Positions 46,901 through 56,702 are shown, numbered from the stretch's first letter. The stretch is 64,000 nt of DNA from Novosphingobium sp. (GCF_027531025.1 NZ_JAPZQX010000007.1:1-64000), one strand, 5' to 3'. Program-made: numbers and translations. Notes: generated from the letters alone by a model not told the origin.

Positions 46901-48594
46901 ACGACAAGGCGCTGATCTCGAAGGGCGGCGGGGTCTTTGCCCGCAGCCTCAAGGAAGTGCCGCTCTCGCCTGAAGTCCAGGCCATGCTGGGGCTCGACCA
47001 GCCGAGCGTCGATCCCGACGGGCTGATCACCGCGATCCTCAAGGCCGCGGTCGACCTGTTGTGGTTCGGCGGGATCGGCACCTATGTGAAGGCCAGCACC
47101 GAAAACAACGTCCAGGTGGGCGATCCGGCCAATGATGCGCTGCGCGTCAACGGCGCGGAGCTGCGGGCGAAGGTGATCGGCGAGGGCGCCAACATGGGTT
47201 GCACCCAGGCGGGCCGGATCGAGTTCGCGCTGAAGGGCGGCTCGATCAACACCGACTTCATCGACAATTCGGCCGGGGTCGATTGCTCGGACAACGAGGT
47301 GAACATCAAGATCGCGCTGGCCGGGGCCAAGCGCGCCGGGCGGCTGGACGAGGATGCCCGCGTCAAGCTGCTGGCCGGGATGACGGATGAGGTTGCGGCA
47401 ATCGTGCTGGAGGACAATCGGCTCCAGGCGCTCGCCCTGTCGATCGCCAGTGCGGGCGGGGCGGCGACCACCGCTTCGCACCTGCGGCTGATCGAGACGC
47501 TGGAAGCCGCTGGGCAGCTCGACCGCAAGACCGAGGGGCTGGCCGAAAGCGACGTCCTGGCCCGCCGCGCCAGCGAAGGCCAGGGGCTGACCCGGCCGGA
47601 ACTGGCGGTGGTGCTGTCCAGCACCAAACTGGTGCTGCAGGACGCGCTTGAAGCCTCGACCCTGCCCGACGATCCGCTGCTGGAGGATGAACTCCTCGCC
47701 GCTTTCCCGGTGCCGATGCGCGAGGCCTTCCGCGAGGATATCCTGGGCCACCGCCTGCGGCGCGAGATCATTGCCACCAAGCTCGCCAACCGCATGGTCA
47801 ACCGGCTGGGGCTGATCCATCCCTTCGAACTGGTCGAGGAAGAAGGCGCGACGCTGGCCCAGGTCACCACCGCCTTCGTCGCTGCCGAGTGCCTGCTGGG
47901 CATGGCCGCGATCTGGCAGGGGATCGAGACCCGCCCGATGCCCGAGACCGCGCGGATCATGCTGTTCGACCGTGCTGCCGCCGCCATGGTCAACCACATG
48001 GCCGACCTGCTGCGGATATCGGGCGGGACGCTGTCCGCCGGGGAACTGGTCGAGCGGCTGACTGGCGGGGTGAAGCTGTTGTCCGAGGCGACCGGCCACC
48101 TGTTGTCGTCCGAAAGCAAGGCCCAGTCGGCCACGCTGCAGGCCCGCTTTGCCGAGGCCGGGGCACCGGCTGACCTGGCCGCCGAAGTGGCTCACCTGTT
48201 CGAACTTGATGGCTCGGTCGGCCTTGCCATGCTGGCCCGGCAGACCGGGACCAAGCCCGAAGTGCTGACCCGCGCCTTCATCGCGCTGGGCCAGGATCTG
48301 GGGCTGGATTGGGCGCAGCAGGCGGCCGAGCGGCTGGCGCCGAGCGATCCGTGGGAGCGCCTGCTGGTCAACAGCCTGGCGCGCGACATGCAGCACATGC
48401 GGCTCGATTTCCTGCGCCGCCATGCAACCGACCAGGGTGATCCGCTGGCGGTGGTGCAGCACTGGCTGGCCGGGCAGGCAGCGGCGATCGGCCAGTTCCG
48501 CGCCGTCGTTACCCGCGCGCAGGGGTCGCCGGTGCTGTCCCCCACGATGCTGGCGCAGCTGGGCAACCAGGCGCGGAACCTGCTGGGGCGCTAG
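43903..48594 (+). CDS. NAD-specific glutamate dehydrogenase, large (about 180 kDa) type
   Basis: Oxidatively deaminates glutamate to 2-oxoglutarate with NAD. The 1563-residue length fits the L_180 class. The long N-terminal regulatory part with ACT-like segments (to about residue 700) precedes the catalytic core: [65 protein letters not shown] and [22 protein letters not shown] helical C-terminal domain follows. A strong GGAGGAG ribosome site lies 10 nt before the ATG; a short upstream ORF ends between them. Its TAG overlaps the convergent queG stop. Confidence 0.96.
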   Translation: MSAPISAKSAQSDSAALEQALAQRLSAALLPGDAAFSAEGLAAAAAFMCGAAARREAGEVAITIETVSGSAAERFMRIGVINDDMPFLVDSIATTVAAQGLAIDRLVHPVLPVRRDAEGALTEIVTGDAAGEKRESMVYLETRRADARARRELESALRATLGDVRAAVADWPRLQEAMAADADGLADGEGAALLRWFKDGMLTQLGHVVRHRDGTQTGALGICKRGAKALLGPISYDRAFAWFEGKGAGNRALLVVKSNTVSNVHRRTPLDLFIVPVFEQGKLDRLSVHAGIWTSAGLAAAPTQVPRMRAQLSDLMARFGFAPQGHAGKALVHALHALPHDLLIGFAEDDLQRVATTMMSLVDRPRPKLALVPAALMRHLFAFVWLPRDIMSTGTRLQVEAMLVEAAGAPVLDWSLEVEGSLAMLRYVLDLPEVASLPDEAALDARLQGMLRGWNEAVEGEIAASEDPSRAAAIAARYAEAFPLAYRGAYGPAEAAQDIARLRKLAGEGEAGPRRDARLHTMAGDEPGTLRLKLYQRAGSIALSDAVPALENFGFRVVEDVPTDLDQGRMGTIHDFQLALPGGLDPAAVMARAAMIEAAFADVLNGAAEDDPFNRLITTVGLSAAETNWLRAWYRYLRQAGLNYGVPTAVDALNNAPAVTRGLVALFVARHDPAFKGDRAEAEAAAQAAIRDGLAQVSAINDDRLLRQYRAVVEAMLRTNAFAPAGQQALAFKLDSALVPGLPKPLPWREIFVYSRRVEGIHLRSGPVARGGLRWSDRRDDFRTEVLGLMKAQRVKNAVIVPAGAKGGFYPKQLPDPARDRDGWLAEGKASYQVFIRTLLSITDNIVGAKVVHPRHVVIRDGEDPYFVVAADKGTATYSDTANAIAEEHDFWLDDAFASGGSKGYDHKAMGITAKGAWLSVQRHFFEQGVDVQTQPVRVAGCGDMSGDVFGNGMLLSKALKVVAAFDHRHIFLDPDPDPAKSWAERARMFALPRSSWDDYDKALISKGGGVFARSLKEVPLSPEVQAMLGLDQPSVDPDGLITAILKAAVDLLWFGGIGTYVKASTENNVQVGDPANDALRVNGAELRAKVIGEGANMGCTQAGRIEFALKGGSINTDFIDNSAGVDCSDNEVNIKIALAGAKRAGRLDEDARVKLLAGMTDEVAAIVLEDNRLQALALSIASAGGAATTASHLRLIETLEAAGQLDRKTEGLAESDVLARRASEGQGLTRPELAVVLSSTKLVLQDALEASTLPDDPLLEDELLAAFPVPMREAFREDILGHRLRREIIATKLANRMVNRLGLIHPFELVEEEGATLAQVTTAFVAAECLLGMAAIWQGIETRPMPETARIMLFDRAAAAMVNHMADLLRISGGTLSAGELVERLTGGVKLLSEATGHLLSSESKAQSATLQARFAEAGAPADLAAEVAHLFELDGSVGLAMLARQTGTKPEVLTRAFIALGQDLGLDWAQQAAERLAPSDPWERLLVNSLARDMQHMRLDFLRRHATDQGDPLAVVQHWLAGQAAAIGQFRAVVTRAQGSPVLSPTMLAQLGNQARNLLGR

Positions 48595-49676
48595 GCGGCC
48601 CCCGGTTCAACAGGCAATTCCGCCAGCGCCCATCGGGCGGCATCGGCCACAGCCGGATCGGGATCGGCTGTCAGCGCGCGCACCTGCGGCAGCAGCGCGG
48701 CATCGCCGCTGTTGCCCGCGGCATAGAGGCAGTTGCGCACGAACCGGTCCCGCCCGATCCGCTTGATCGGTGAGCCGCTGAACAGCTTGCGAAAGCCCGC
48801 ATCGTCGAGCGCCAGCAGTTCGGCCAGACGCGGCGCGGCCAGCTCGGCGCGGGGCAGGAAGGCGCGCGTGGCGTGGGCGGCGTCGGCAAACTTGTTCCAC
48901 GGGCAGGCTGCCAGGCAATCATCGCAGCCATAGATCCGGTTGCCCAGCGCCCGGCGGAATTCCTCGGCCACCGGCCCCTTGTGCTCGATCGTCAGGTAGG
49001 AAATGCAGCGCCGCGCATCGAGCCGGTAGGGCGCGGGGAAGGCCGCGGTCGGGCAGGCGACCTGGCAGGCATTGCACGATCCGCAGCGGTCCGTGCCGGA
49101 TTGGTCCAGCGGCAGGTCCAGCGTGGTATAGATCGCCCCCAGGAACAGCCATGAGCCATGTTCGCGGCTGACCAGGTTGGTATGCTTGCCCTGCCAGCCC
49201 AGCCCCGCCGCCTCGCCCAGCGGCTTTTCCATCACCGGGGCAGTATCGACGAAAACCTTTACGCCAGCCTCGCCCAGCCCGCGCCGCGACGCTTCGGCCA
49301 CCAGCCAGCGGGCGAGGTGCTTGAGCGCCTTCTTGACCGTATCGTGATAGTCCGCCCCTTGGGCATAGACCGAGATCTGCCCGCGCGATGGATCGCCGTG
49401 CATCACCTGGGCCGGGCTGGCCGGAGCGTAGCTCATGCCCAGCGCAATCACGCGCCGCGCCTCGGGCCAAAGCCCTTGCGGGCTGCGGCGATGGTGGGCG
49501 CGGCTTTCCATCCATTCCATCGCGCCGTGCAGCCCTTCGCCCAGCCATTGTTCCAGCCGCGCAGCGCGCAGGGGGTCTTCCGCCGCCGGGGCAATCCCGC
49601 AGGCGGCAAAGCCCAGCCGCCGCGCCTCGGCGATCAGATCGGCCTTAAGCGCCGTGGTATCGGCGGCGTTAACCAA
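48591..49676 (-). CDS. queG: Epoxyqueuosine reductase
   Basis: Cobalamin-dependent enzyme for the last step of queuosine synthesis in tRNA. The 361-residue protein has the catalytic N-terminal domain ([36 protein letters not shown]), two 4Fe-4S clusters ([16 protein letters not shown] and [16 protein letters not shown]) and a C-terminal HEAT-like part ([21 protein letters not shown]). The start codon appears to be TTG with AGGAAG just upstream; no suitable ATG is close. No other que gene is in the window. Confidence 0.95.
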   Translation of the reverse strand: MVNAADTTALKADLIAEARRLGFAACGIAPAAEDPLRAARLEQWLGEGLHGAMEWMESRAHHRRSPQGLWPEARRVIALGMSYAPASPAQVMHGDPSRGQISVYAQGADYHDTVKKALKHLARWLVAEASRRGLGEAGVKVFVDTAPVMEKPLGEAAGLGWQGKHTNLVSREHGSWLFLGAIYTTLDLPLDQSGTDRCGSCNACQVACPTAAFPAPYRLDARRCISYLTIEHKGPVAEEFRRALGNRIYGCDDCLAACPWNKFADAAHATRAFLPRAELAAPRLAELLALDDAGFRKLFSGSPIKRIGRDRFVRNCLYAAGNSGDAALLPQVRALTADPDPAVADAARWALAELPVEPGAA

Positions 49677-49744
49677 ACTTCCTGTTGCTCCTGTTCATGA
49701 CCCCTCCATAGTGGCGTCAAATCATGAAGCTAGGGGAATGGCAG

Positions 49745-50710
49745 ATGGCGGGCAACGGCGCGGACGGGGAAACGGCGCGACCGTTGGCAATCGAGGCCCG
49801 CGGGCTGGTCAAGCGGTTCGATGGCTTCACCGCCGTCGATGGCGTCGACATCACCGTCCCACAAGGCGCGATCTATGGCATTCTGGGTCCAAACGGCGCG
49901 GGCAAGACCACCACGCTGCGGATGCTGCTGGGAATCATCGATCCGGACGAGGGCGTGCGCCGCGTGCTCGGCCACGAACGCCCGCACGAGATCAGCCACC
50001 TGATCGGCTACCTGCCCGAGGAACGCGGGCTCTACCCCGCGATGAAGGCTTACGAGGCGATCGGCTTCCTGGGCGCCCTGCGCGGCCTGCCGCTGGAGGA
50101 AGGGCGGCGGCGCGGCAAGATCCTGCTGGAGGAGCATGGCCTGGGCTATGCGATCGACCGGCAGATCCGCCAGCTGTCCAAGGGCATGGCCCAGCAGGTG
50201 CAATTGCTGGGCACGCTGGTCCACGAACCCAAGCTGGTGGTGTTTGACGAGCCGTTCTCCGGCCTCGACGCGCTGAACCAGGGCAAGCTGGAACGGATGA
50301 TGCGCGGCCTGGCCGAGAAGGGCACGACCGTGATCTTTTCCACCCACGTGATCGCCCATGCCGAACGGCTGTGCGACGAGGTGGCGATCATTGCCGGGGG
50401 CAAGGTGCCCTTCGCCGGTCCGGTCGATGTCGCGCGGGACCGGATCCCGGCCCAGGTGCGGCTGGAAACCCGCGCCGGGGATGGCCCCTGGCGCCAGGCC
50501 CTGCCCGCCGATGCCCGGCATGAAGGCCATTACTGGTACTTCTCGCTCCCCGAAAGCGGGATCGAGCCGCTGCTGCGCGCCCTGATCGAGGGCGAGGCGG
50601 GGATTCTTTCGCTGTCGATCGAGCGGGCCGGGCTGCACGATGCCTTTGTGGCCATCGCTGGTGAGGCGGCCGCGCGGGCGCTGGCCGAGGACAAGGACGA
50701 ATCACGATGA
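49745..50710 (+). CDS. ABC transporter ATP-binding protein (NatA-like)
   Basis: A 321-residue ATPase subunit. Seen: Walker A GPNGAGKTTTLRML (about residue 50), the Q-loop region YLPEERGLYPAM, the signature LSKGMAQQVQLLGTL, Walker B KLVVFDEPFSGLD and the switch His in STHV. The C-terminal 80 residues form the extra domain of NatA-like exporters. The ATG at 49745 has AGGGGA upstream; 49724 is an in-frame alternative. It overlaps the permease gene by ATGA. Probably an exporter of ions, drugs or a lipid-linked product. Confidence 0.92.
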   Translation: MAGNGADGETARPLAIEARGLVKRFDGFTAVDGVDITVPQGAIYGILGPNGAGKTTTLRMLLGIIDPDEGVRRVLGHERPHEISHLIGYLPEERGLYPAMKAYEAIGFLGALRGLPLEEGRRRGKILLEEHGLGYAIDRQIRQLSKGMAQQVQLLGTLVHEPKLVVFDEPFSGLDALNQGKLERMMRGLAEKGTTVIFSTHVIAHAERLCDEVAIIAGGKVPFAGPVDVARDRIPAQVRLETRAGDGPWRQALPADARHEGHYWYFSLPESGIEPLLRALIEGEAGILSLSIERAGLHDAFVAIAGEAAARALAEDKDESR

Positions 50711-51948
50711 GCGGACGCCTTTCGACCCTGGCTGCGGCGATGGTGATCGCCCGGCGCGATTTCACCGCGATCCTGTTCTCGCGCTCATTCTTTTTCTTCC
50801 TGCTGGGCCCGCTGTTCCCGATCCTCGTTGGCGGGCTGGCCGGGGGGATCGGCAAGGATGTGCAGAGCAGCGCCGCTCGGCCTGAACTGGGCGTGGCCAT
50901 GGCGCCGGCCGATACCAGGGCCATGCTCGCGGCCTATCGCCAGTTGCAGCCGGAACTGGGCCGGGCGTTGCCGGTGCTGGTTACTGTGGGTGACCTGCAG
51001 CCCGGCCAGCAGTTCGATCCCGCCGCCGCCGTGCAGGACAAGCGGCTGAACCTGGCCGCCGTGCTGACCGGAACGCCCGGCCAGCCGGTGCTGACCGGTC
51101 CGGCCGAACGGATCGAGCAATGGCGCGGCCCCGTGGCCCTGCTCGCCGCCGAGGCGCAGCGCGGCGCGGCCACCAGCTATCCCGAAGTCGGCCTGAAGCC
51201 CCTGGCCCTGGCCACCACCGCCGACGAGGCGCGCAGCCGGATGCTGACCGCGCAGCTGGGCCAGACCGTGCTGTTCCTGCTGACCATGCTGCTGGCGGGC
51301 ATGGTCCTGTCCAACCTGGTCGAGGAAAAGGGCAACAAGATCATCGAGGTGCTGGCCGCCGCGATCCCGATGGATGCCGTGTTCCTGGGTAAACTGTTTG
51401 CCATGCTGGCGGTGTCGCTGGTCGGGATCACGGTCTGGGCCGGGGCGGGCGGGGCGATCTGGTTTGCCGCCGGCAACAGCCTGGGCCAGTTCCCGGCCCC
51501 GGCCGTCGGCTGGCCGCTGTTCTTCGTGCTGGGCACGGCCTATTTCGCGATGGGCTATCTGCTGCTGGGTTCGCTGTTTCTGGCGATCGGTTCGATGGCG
51601 GCAACCGTGCGCGAGGTGCAGACCCTGTCGATGCCGGTCACGATGCTGCAGCTGCTGAACTTCTTCTTCGCCTCGTGGGCGATGGCGCGCCCTGGCAGCC
51701 TGGCCGAACTGGCGGCGATAGCCGTGCCGTTCAGCAGCCCCTTCACCATGCTGGCCCGCGCGGCGCAGGACGATGCCCTGCTGCCCCATGCCTTGGCGCT
51801 GGCTTGGCAGGTGGTCTGCGTGGCGATCTTCGTCCGGGTCGGGGCCAACGTGTTCCGCCGCTGGGTGATGAAAAGCGGCCCGGCGCGGGGCGGTAGCGAG
51901 CGCAAGGGACTGCTGGCGCGGCTGCGTTCGCGCCCAGCCGTGCGCTGA
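50707..51948 (+). CDS. ABC transporter permease (NatB/ABC-2 type)
   Basis: A 413-residue permease. An N-terminal membrane helix (FFFFLLGPLFPILVGG) is followed by a soluble loop of about 170 residues. Five or six helices follow from about residue 195 (FLLTMLLAGMVLSNLVEEKGNKIIEVL, the ABC-2 signature region; then AMLAVSLVGITVWAGAGG). It pairs with the ATPase gene it overlaps. The substrate is unknown. Confidence 0.9.
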   Translation: MSGRLSTLAAAMVIARRDFTAILFSRSFFFFLLGPLFPILVGGLAGGIGKDVQSSAARPELGVAMAPADTRAMLAAYRQLQPELGRALPVLVTVGDLQPGQQFDPAAAVQDKRLNLAAVLTGTPGQPVLTGPAERIEQWRGPVALLAAEAQRGAATSYPEVGLKPLALATTADEARSRMLTAQLGQTVLFLLTMLLAGMVLSNLVEEKGNKIIEVLAAAIPMDAVFLGKLFAMLAVSLVGITVWAGAGGAIWFAAGNSLGQFPAPAVGWPLFFVLGTAYFAMGYLLLGSLFLAIGSMAATVREVQTLSMPVTMLQLLNFFFASWAMARPGSLAELAAIAVPFSSPFTMLARAAQDDALLPHALALAWQVVCVAIFVRVGANVFRRWVMKSGPARGGSERKGLLARLRSRPAVR

Positions 51949-51972
51949 TTAGGTTGTCCGCCCTAGGGCCTA

Positions 51973-52002
51973 TTGACTCTCTGGTAAGTTAGTCCAGATA
52001 AG
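51973..52002 (+). promoter_or_regulatory. Possible promoter of the P450 gene
   Basis: TTGACT (51973-51978) and GATAAG (51997-52002) are separated by 18 bp in the 104-bp gap before the P450. The -35 is good and the -10 matches four of six consensus positions. Confidence 0.3.
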
Positions 52003-52052
52003 TCTCGATGGGAAACTGATTGCGCACAGCCGCAAGCGGAAGAGGATATGTC

Positions 52053-53384
52053 ATGGCCACGCAGATTGCCGATGCCCCGTTCAAGTACCGCACCTCGCCC
52101 ACGGCGATCGAGGCTTTCGAAGCCTGGCTGAAGGAACACGGGCAGGAACTGCCCAAGCATACCCATCCGTGGGACGTTTCCCGGTCCGACATCTTTGTCG
52201 AGGACCGCTGGCAGCCGATCTTTGCCGAGATGCGGGCCAAGGCTCCGGTTAACTGGGTCGAGGGGACGCCTTATGGCAATTACTGGAACGTCACGACCGT
52301 AAAGACGATCCAGCACGTCGAATCGCTGCCCGAACTCTATTCCTCCTCGTGGCAGTATGGCGGCATCACGATCGGCGATCCGCCGGAGGATGTGACCCCC
52401 GAACATCTCGAGGAACGCCGCCTGCCGATGTTCATCGCGATGGACCGGCCCGAGCATACCGGCCAGCGCCGTACCGTGGCCCCGGCCTTCACCCCCGGCG
52501 AGATCGACAAGATGGCGGCCGAGGTGCGGATGCGCACCGCCGCCGTGCTCGACAGCCTGCCCTGGGGCGAGGAGTTCGACTGGGTCGACAAGGTCTCGAT
52601 CGAACTGACCACTGGCATGCTGGCGATCCTGTTCGGCTTCCCGTGGGAAGACCGCCGCCTGCTCACCTTCTGGTCGGACTGGGCGGGCGATGTCGAACTG
52701 GGTCTGGCGCGCGAGCTCAACGACACCCGCTTCGAGATCCTGCAGGAAATGGCCCAGTACTTCGGCCGCCTGTGGATGGAGCGCACCGGCGCGCCGCCCA
52801 GCCGCGACCTGATCTCGATGATGATCAATTCGGACGCCATGAACCACATGAGCCCGCAGGAGTTCATGGGTAATCTGGTGCTGCTGATCGTGGGGGGCAA
52901 CGATACCACCCGCAACACCATGTCGGGCATCGTCCAGGCGCTTGACCAGTTCCCTGACCAGCGCGCGATCTTTGAAGCCGATCCCTCGGTGATCCCCAAC
53001 GCGGTGCAGGAATGCATCCGCTATGTCACCCCGCTGGCCCACATGCGCCGCACCGCGACCGAGGATGCTGACCTGTTCGGCCAGCAGATCAAGAAGGGCG
53101 ACAAGCTGATCCTGTGGTACATCTCGGCCAACCGCGACGAGGCCGTGTTCGATAACCCGGACAAGCTGATCGTCACGCGTGAGAATGCCCGGCGCCATCT
53201 GTCGTTCGGCTATGGCATCCACCGCTGCGTGGGTGCGCGCCTGGCCGAGCTGCAGCTGAAGATCCTGATGGAAGAAATGCACGCGCGGCGGATGCGGGTG
53301 AATGTCACCGGCAATGTCCGCCGGGTCCGCGCCAACTTCGTCCACGGCTTCCGCGAACTGGGCGTGACGCTGTCCAAGTTCTGA
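52053..53384 (+). CDS. Cytochrome P450, CYP153-like (alkane/terpenoid hydroxylase)
   Basis: A 443-residue soluble class I P450. Seen: the I-helix oxygen motif VGGNDTTRNTMSG (about residue 280), the K-helix ECIRYVTPLAHMRRTA, NRDEAVFDNPD, and the heme loop LSFGYGIHRCVGARLAELQ with the Cys ligand near residue 390. The LAHMRRTA segment and C-terminus match CYP153 terminal alkane hydroxylases, but related CYPs act on terpenoids. The redox partners are not adjacent; a ferredoxin reductase lies at 27.9 kb. Start at 52053 with GGAAGAGGA upstream. Confidence 0.9.
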   Translation: MATQIADAPFKYRTSPTAIEAFEAWLKEHGQELPKHTHPWDVSRSDIFVEDRWQPIFAEMRAKAPVNWVEGTPYGNYWNVTTVKTIQHVESLPELYSSSWQYGGITIGDPPEDVTPEHLEERRLPMFIAMDRPEHTGQRRTVAPAFTPGEIDKMAAEVRMRTAAVLDSLPWGEEFDWVDKVSIELTTGMLAILFGFPWEDRRLLTFWSDWAGDVELGLARELNDTRFEILQEMAQYFGRLWMERTGAPPSRDLISMMINSDAMNHMSPQEFMGNLVLLIVGGNDTTRNTMSGIVQALDQFPDQRAIFEADPSVIPNAVQECIRYVTPLAHMRRTATEDADLFGQQIKKGDKLILWYISANRDEAVFDNPDKLIVTRENARRHLSFGYGIHRCVGARLAELQLKILMEEMHARRMRVNVTGNVRRVRANFVHGFRELGVTLSKF

Positions 53385-53397
53385 TGGCCAAGTTCTG

Positions 53398-53874
53398 ATG
53401 CTGCACCGTCGGCAGTTGCTGGGCTGGCTGGGTGCCGGGGCGGCCTCCGGCGCGCTGGCCGCCTGCGGCCAGGCCGAGGCGCGGACCTGGCCGGTCCGCT
53501 ACAGTGATGCCGAGTGGAAAAAGCGGCTGACGCGCGAGCAGTACTACATCCTGCGCCAGAAGGGCACCGAGGTGCCGGGCACGTCGCCCTTGCTCCATGA
53601 AAAGCGCAAGGGCGTGTTCGTCTGCGCCGCAGATGGCAATCCGCTGTTCGATTCGGCCACCAAGTATGACAGCCGGACCGGCTGGCCCAGCTTCTGGGAG
53701 GTGCGGCGCGGGGCAACCGGGTTCTCGATCGACTATGACGTCGGCTATCCGCGCACCGAGGTGCATTGCGCGCGCTGCGGCGGGCATCTGGGCCACGTGT
53801 TCGACGATGGCCCGCGCCCGACGGGCAAGCGTTACTGCATAAACGGTGACGCGCTGCTGTTCCGCCCGGCCTGA
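53398..53874 (+). CDS. msrB: Peptide methionine-R-sulfoxide reductase, exported form
   Basis: Reduces methionine R-sulfoxide in proteins. A 158-residue protein with a twin-Arg/lipobox N-terminus (HRRQLLGWLGAGAASGALAAC) suggesting a membrane-anchored periplasmic form. The MsrB core shows SRTGWPSFW, VHCARCGGHLGHVF and the catalytic Cys in RYCINGDALLF. The first zinc pair is incomplete (FVCAADG instead of CxxC), so metal binding may be lost. It lies 13 bp after the P450. Its last 43 bp overlap the 3' end of the convergent membrane-protein gene. Confidence 0.93.
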   Translation: MLHRRQLLGWLGAGAASGALAACGQAEARTWPVRYSDAEWKKRLTREQYYILRQKGTEVPGTSPLLHEKRKGVFVCAADGNPLFDSATKYDSRTGWPSFWEVRRGATGFSIDYDVGYPRTEVHCARCGGHLGHVFDDGPRPTGKRYCINGDALLFRPA

Positions 53875-55655
53875 CGCACCCGATAGACTTTGAGCGGCCC
53901 CGTGGCGAAGGCGGGTACGGGCATCAGCCAATCCGGCAGCTGGCCGCTCGTCAGCATCCGGGCCAGACTGTCGGCGCGCTGCGCGGCAAGGAAGGCCGGT
54001 TCGATATCGCTGGCGCAATAGACCAGGTAATCGGACCGGTATGACCGGACGATGGCTTCGGCCCCGTCAAGCGGCCCGGCAAAGGCCTGGATCACAGCGT
54101 GGATCTCGCGGTCGGAGCGGTGATAGGTGCCAGCAATGGTGCTGTGCGCGCTCTTGGCCATCAGTTCGGATGATTTCGCGATCGGGGTGAACAGGCGGCT
54201 GGGCGGCAGCTGGCCAAGCTGGCGATAGTCGCAGCGATAGATGCTGCCGACATAAGGCTGGGCTGCGCGGTCGAAGGGCAGCGGCTGGTCGAAGTGGGTG
54301 GCAAGCGCGGTCGGCAGCACCGGGGTCAACAGCCCCAGGCAGGCCAGCGTGGCCGCGAGGCGGCGGGTCAGCTGCGGCACGGCCTGGGCCCGCGGCAGCC
54401 AGGTGGCGACCAGTACCGCACAGATCGGCACGGCCAGCAGCTGCGCGGCGACGGAAGCGCGCAGCAGCACCAGCGAAACCGCGGCGGCCAGCATGGCCAG
54501 GACCCAGGCGGTCAGCCAGCGGTCGCGGCGGTGCGGGTCGGCGGTGCCTCGCACGATCGACCAGCCGCCCAGGCCGGCGAGGAGCGCGGTCGACAGCAAC
54601 ATGACCTGCGCCGAGAACTGTTGCGCGGTGATCGGCAGAGCTTCGATGAAGCGGTCGAAAAACAGCGACCGGGCCAGGGCATCGACATTGGCCAGCGGGC
54701 TGACCGCGCAGATGCCCAGCGGCAGCACGATCAGTGCGGCGGCCAGGACCGGCACCGGCAGCAGGACCAGCAACCGCACGGCCCGGCTGGCACTGGTCGG
54801 CACCCGGCGCGTGGCGAGGATCAGCGCGGCAGTGGCCGCGAAGGCCATCAGGTGCGGCGCCGAGAGTACGTCACAATAGGGAGTGAGGAGGTCCGTTGGC
54901 GGCCGGAAGACCGGGACCAAGGCAGCCGAACCGAGCGCCAGGCCCAGGAAATAGGGCTCATGCTCGCGGCGGCCCTGCCACCAGTAACGCGCTGCCAGCC
55001 AGCCTCCGGTACCGATCACGAAGGGCATGGTTTCCAGCGAGAGCACCAGCGCGATACTCGCCACGATCCCCGCAGCCAGCAACCTCGTCCAGCCGCCCGC
55101 GACCGTCAGCCAGGTGATCGCCAGCGCGCAGACCGCGAGCCAGCCGTGATAATCGACCCGCAGTGGCGCGAAGGTGCCCAGCAGCACCGGAAAGGTCGGC
55201 AGCATGATCAGGGCAATGGTGCGCGTGGAACGGGGCAGATCCAGCGCAGCGGTCAGCCGGTTCATCACGGCCATGGCCACCAGCAGCTGCAGCAGCGGGA
55301 CGATGGTCATCGCGGCGATCTCGGCGGTGGTCCGCTCGACGATCTGCTGCAACGGGTAAAGCACGGCGGCGAGCGGCAGGTCGCCCAGCCGCACCCAATG
55401 GATGTCCCCCCCGAACGGCGGGTTCCAGCGATATTGCCGCGTATCGAACCAGTCCTGTCCGGCCAGCCAGTCGCGCACTTGCAGCAGCCGGGTATAGTCG
55501 TCCGGATCCCGAGCCTGGAACGCGAGGATCTGGGGCGCGTTGGCCAGCAGCAGCACCGCGCAGGCGATCAGCCAGACGCGCCACAGGCCGAAATGGCGCA
55601 GCAGCGGAAAGTCGCGGCTTCCGGCCGGGTTGGTCGAAGCGATCAGGTCAGCCAT
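53832..55655 (-). CDS. Polytopic membrane protein, GT-C glycosyltransferase-like
   Basis: A 607-residue protein with about 11-12 hydrophobic helices and a C-terminal periplasmic part (about residues 480-600). The first loop after helix 1 has the acidic ARDPDDYTRLLQVRDWL, then WNPPFGGDIHWVRLGDLPL; paired acidic residues in this loop are typical of GT-C enzymes that use polyprenyl-phosphate sugars. I cannot name the substrate. It is the last gene of an envelope operon and overlaps the SDR gene by 13 bp, which places the start at 55655. The 3' end runs 43 bp into msrB on the other strand. Confidence 0.75.
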   Translation of the reverse strand: MADLIASTNPAGSRDFPLLRHFGLWRVWLIACAVLLLANAPQILAFQARDPDDYTRLLQVRDWLAGQDWFDTRQYRWNPPFGGDIHWVRLGDLPLAAVLYPLQQIVERTTAEIAAMTIVPLLQLLVAMAVMNRLTAALDLPRSTRTIALIMLPTFPVLLGTFAPLRVDYHGWLAVCALAITWLTVAGGWTRLLAAGIVASIALVLSLETMPFVIGTGGWLAARYWWQGRREHEPYFLGLALGSAALVPVFRPPTDLLTPYCDVLSAPHLMAFAATAALILATRRVPTSASRAVRLLVLLPVPVLAAALIVLPLGICAVSPLANVDALARSLFFDRFIEALPITAQQFSAQVMLLSTALLAGLGGWSIVRGTADPHRRDRWLTAWVLAMLAAAVSLVLLRASVAAQLLAVPICAVLVATWLPRAQAVPQLTRRLAATLACLGLLTPVLPTALATHFDQPLPFDRAAQPYVGSIYRCDYRQLGQLPPSRLFTPIAKSSELMAKSAHSTIAGTYHRSDREIHAVIQAFAGPLDGAEAIVRSYRSDYLVYCASDIEPAFLAAQRADSLARMLTSGQLPDWLMPVPAFATGPLKVYRVRQAGRNSSASPFMQ

Positions 55656-56680
55656 TTGAGGACGCGGATCACGCCCATCCGGGTGGCCTGGCGGTGCGCC
55701 GAAACATCCTTGCGCGCCGCGATCTCCAGCCGGTTGGCGTGGTAATAGCGATAGGCCTTCAGCATCATCTCGCCGTTGGTCAGCGTCGGCTGCCAGCCGA
55801 GCACCCGCTTGATCGCGGTGGTATCGAACACGAACGAACTGGCGATCATCCGGTAGTGATAGGGGCCAAGCGGCGAAATCCGCAAATGGTGAGCGATCTG
55901 CATCGCCAGGATCATCGGCGCCTTGGGCAGGGCCAGCAAGCGCGAGCGGCTGTTCGCCCCGTCGATCACCTGCTGGAAGCACCCGGCCATGGTCGGCACA
56001 TTGTCCGAACCGATCCCGAAGGTGTGGCTGCCCTCGCAGTGCGCGGCGCGCAGCATCGCGTCGATCAGGTCGGCAGCATAGATGAACTGGTACCGGTTAT
56101 CGCCCTTGCCGACCGTGACCACCCGGTTCCCGTCGGCGATGAATTCGAACAGGATCGCCAGCAGCCCCAGCCGTCCCTCGTCGATGATCGTCGGGCAGCG
56201 GATCGTGACTGTCTCGAACCGGTTGCCGAACCCGGCGAGGATCCGCTCGCCCTCCAGTTTGCTGACCCCATAGGGCTCGCAGGGGGCGGGTTCTTCGGCT
56301 TCGGTCACGGGCCGGTCGAAACCATGGCCCCACAGGCAATTGCTCGACAGGTAGACCAGCTTGCGCACCCCGGCATCGGCGGTAGCCTCGGCTAGCACGC
56401 GGGTGCCATGGGCATTGTGGCTCATCAGCTCGGCCTCGGTGATCGAACCGTGGGCAAGCAGCGCAGCGCAGTGGAACACCGCATCGGGCCGCACCCGGGC
56501 ATAGATCGCGTCCAGCGTCGCCCGGTCGCGGATATCGCCCACCACGGCATCGAGCCGCGGATGGCTGAGGGTCGTTTCGAGGAGGTCGATCGAAGTGACC
56601 CGGTGCCCGTCATCGAGCAGCTTCGTGACCAGCAGCGTGCCCAAGAAGCCCGAGCCGCCGGTTACAAGGTATTCGGCCAT
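55643..56680 (-). CDS. NAD-dependent epimerase/dehydratase (extended SDR)
   Basis: A 345-residue extended SDR. Seen: YLVTGGSGFLGTLLVTKLL, VGDIRD, VFHCAALL, a catalytic region with YLSSNCLWG and PYGVSKLEGERI (Tyr-x3-Lys), and TIIDEGRLG. It resembles sugar-nucleotide or 3-beta-HSD-type reductases. Its place between gtrA and a GT-C-like gene suggests that it makes or alters the transferred sugar or lipid-linked unit. The ATG at 56680 begins the Rossmann fold. Confidence 0.87.
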   Translation of the reverse strand: MAEYLVTGGSGFLGTLLVTKLLDDGHRVTSIDLLETTLSHPRLDAVVGDIRDRATLDAIYARVRPDAVFHCAALLAHGSITEAELMSHNAHGTRVLAEATADAGVRKLVYLSSNCLWGHGFDRPVTEAEEPAPCEPYGVSKLEGERILAGFGNRFETVTIRCPTIIDEGRLGLLAILFEFIADGNRVVTVGKGDNRYQFIYAADLIDAMLRAAHCEGSHTFGIGSDNVPTMAGCFQQVIDGANSRSRLLALPKAPMILAMQIAHHLRISPLGPYHYRMIASSFVFDTTAIKRVLGWQPTLTNGEMMLKAYRYYHANRLEIAARKDVSAHRQATRMGVIRVLKWLT

Positions 56681-56702
56681 GATCCTGTCCCTGCCCGTCG
56701 GT

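Noticed and set aside
44203..48462. 1419-codon open frame antisense to glutamate dehydrogenase
   Set aside because: It mirrors the codon pattern of the real gene on the other strand in GC-rich DNA; the composition is His/Arg/Gln-rich, no domain is visible and there is no sensible start.
55643..56680. galE completing the Leloir pathway
   Set aside because: The extended SDR lies in an envelope operon, lacks clear GalE-specific features and is 48 kb from galT/galK.
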